Assembly (NCBI GenBank): GCA_023251275.1
Contig: JAHEZC010000149.1
Span: 1-6,706, forward strand
Source of the DNA: Parafilimonas sp.
GTDB taxonomy: Bacteria > Bacteroidota > Bacteroidia > Chitinophagales > Chitinophagaceae
DNA: 6,706 bases
Direction of reading: 5' to 3'
A program made the translations under genes and the position numbers. The stretch's first letter is position 1. Every line of letters starts with the position of its first letter. The notes under the pieces are model-generated. The model was not told the DNA's origin. It saw only the letters and a program-made list of their open reading frames with translations, and did not search any database. This document shows, piece after piece, positions 5,983 to 6,706 of the stretch.

Positions 5983-6103
5983 TTCAGCAAGTTAAGATTT
6001 TCTTGGTAGCATCAGAAAATTTTAGGATTGATTTTAAAAATTATAGATTTAAAATATCAGATACATACAGTGTACTGCATTGTGTAAATATGAAATTGAT
6101 TTT

Positions 6104-6706
6104 TCACTTGCTCATCAGCCATTCTTTTAATCTTTCAAAGTCTGCTTCCATTAAAACACTTTGTTTTTCTTTATGCAAAAGATATTGGACGTTTTCGGGG
6201 AAAGGAATTTTTGTATGTGTAACTTCTTCGACGGTGTCCGGAAATTTTACAGGATGGGCCGTCTCTAAAAAAATGCCTTTATAATCAGGATGTTCGTTTA
6301 AATATTTATTCAATCCATAATAACCCACAGCGCCATGCGGGTCTGATATATAATGAAATTTTTCAAATACTGTTTTAATAGTCTGCCTCGTAATTTCATC
6401 ATTGACACTATAACTGCTCAAAACATTTTTTATTTCGGTGAATTGCTGATGAAACAATTCCATAATCCGAACAAAGTTACTTGGATCGCCCACATCCATC
6501 GCATTGGAAATAGTTGCTACTGCGGGCTTCTGCTCATAATTTTCTGTTTGCAGATATTGAGTAACTGTATCGTTCACATTGCATGCGGCAATAAAATGTT
6601 TTACCGGCAATCCTGAAATATAAGCTGCCATGCCTGCACAGATATTACCAAAATTTCCGCTCGGTACAGAGATAGCAGGTGGTTCATTGCGGGTCCATTG
6701 CTGATA
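6104..6706 (-). CDS. thrC: Threonine synthase, C-terminal part (N-terminus beyond the window)
   Basis: The frame enters from the right edge and gives the last 200 residues of the protein. Threonine synthase converts O-phospho-L-homoserine and water to L-threonine and phosphate with PLP, the last step of threonine synthesis, in the cytoplasm. The visible part opens with W-T-R-N-E-P-P-A-I-S-V-P-S-G-N-F-G-N, where S-G-N-F-G-N is the PLP phosphate-binding loop. It continues with I-C-A-G-M-A-A-Y-I-S-G-L-P-V, then F-I-A-A-C-N-V-N-D-T-V and I-S-N-A-M-D-V-G-D-P-S-N-F-V-R, both highly conserved in the E. coli/fungal-type class, and ends with D-P-H-G-A-V-G-Y and E-T-A-H-P-V-K-F-P. The PLP lysine lies upstream of the window. 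The final helix ends L-K-E-W-L-M-S-K, a normal C-terminus. No clear terminator follows the stop. Confidence 0.96.
   Translation of the reverse strand, partial: YQQWTRNEPPAISVPSGNFGNICAGMAAYISGLPVKHFIAACNVNDTVTQYLQTENYEQKPAVATISNAMDVGDPSNFVRIMELFHQQFTEIKNVLSSYSVNDEITRQTIKTVFEKFHYISDPHGAVGYYGLNKYLNEHPDYKGIFLETAHPVKFPDTVEEVTHTKIPFPENVQYLLHKEKQSVLMEADFERLKEWLMSK

Noticed and set aside
6066..6079. A small palindrome (CAGT-GT-ACTG) just after thrC, considered as terminator or operator.
   Set aside because: The two-base loop cannot form a normal hairpin, the arms are only four pairs long, and no T-run follows directly.

Overview
The window looks like chromosomal DNA from a member of the Bacteroidota, probably near Chitinophagaceae. 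It is AT-rich, the start codons lack Shine-Dalgarno sequences, the one recognisable promoter has a Bacteroidota-type TAnnTTTG -7 box, and the gene families (DUF1080, DUF1624, PIN_3/DUF6364 pairs, AraC regulators, VOC proteins) are common in that phylum. Every gene I can support is on the minus strand, so the genes are read from right to left.

From the right edge, the layout begins with the C-terminal 200 residues of threonine synthase (thrC), cut by the window edge. Next comes a two-gene unit for exported proteins with a 37-nt gap. Its first gene encodes a 270-residue secreted protein that appears to be an internally duplicated alpha/beta-barrel protein. Its second encodes a DUF1080 (3-keto-disaccharide hydrolase-type) protein. 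A good intrinsic terminator ends this unit.

Directly after the terminator is a type II toxin-antitoxin locus. It has a promoter inside a near-perfect 28-bp palindrome, a ribbon-helix-helix antitoxin (DUF6364-like), and, overlapping it by ATGA, a PIN_3-type toxin. The toxin frame is broken by a single-base frameshift at a run of six A. The antitoxin and its operator look intact, so this appears to be a decayed locus with an orphaned antitoxin, unless slippage restores the toxin.

After a 202-bp gap come five co-directional genes with even gaps of 53-68 nt: an AraC-family regulator, a GNAT acetyltransferase, a ten-helix DUF1624 (HGSNAT-type) membrane protein, a VOC/glyoxalase-like protein, and a second VOC protein cut by the left edge. 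No convincing terminators separate them, so a shared transcript is possible but not shown. The combination suggests small accessory or detoxification functions, but no substrate can be read from the sequence.

I found no RNA genes, CRISPR arrays, insertion sequences or plus-strand genes. I see no strong case for an entirely new system. The most informative element is the toxin-antitoxin locus with its frameshift and palindromic operator.
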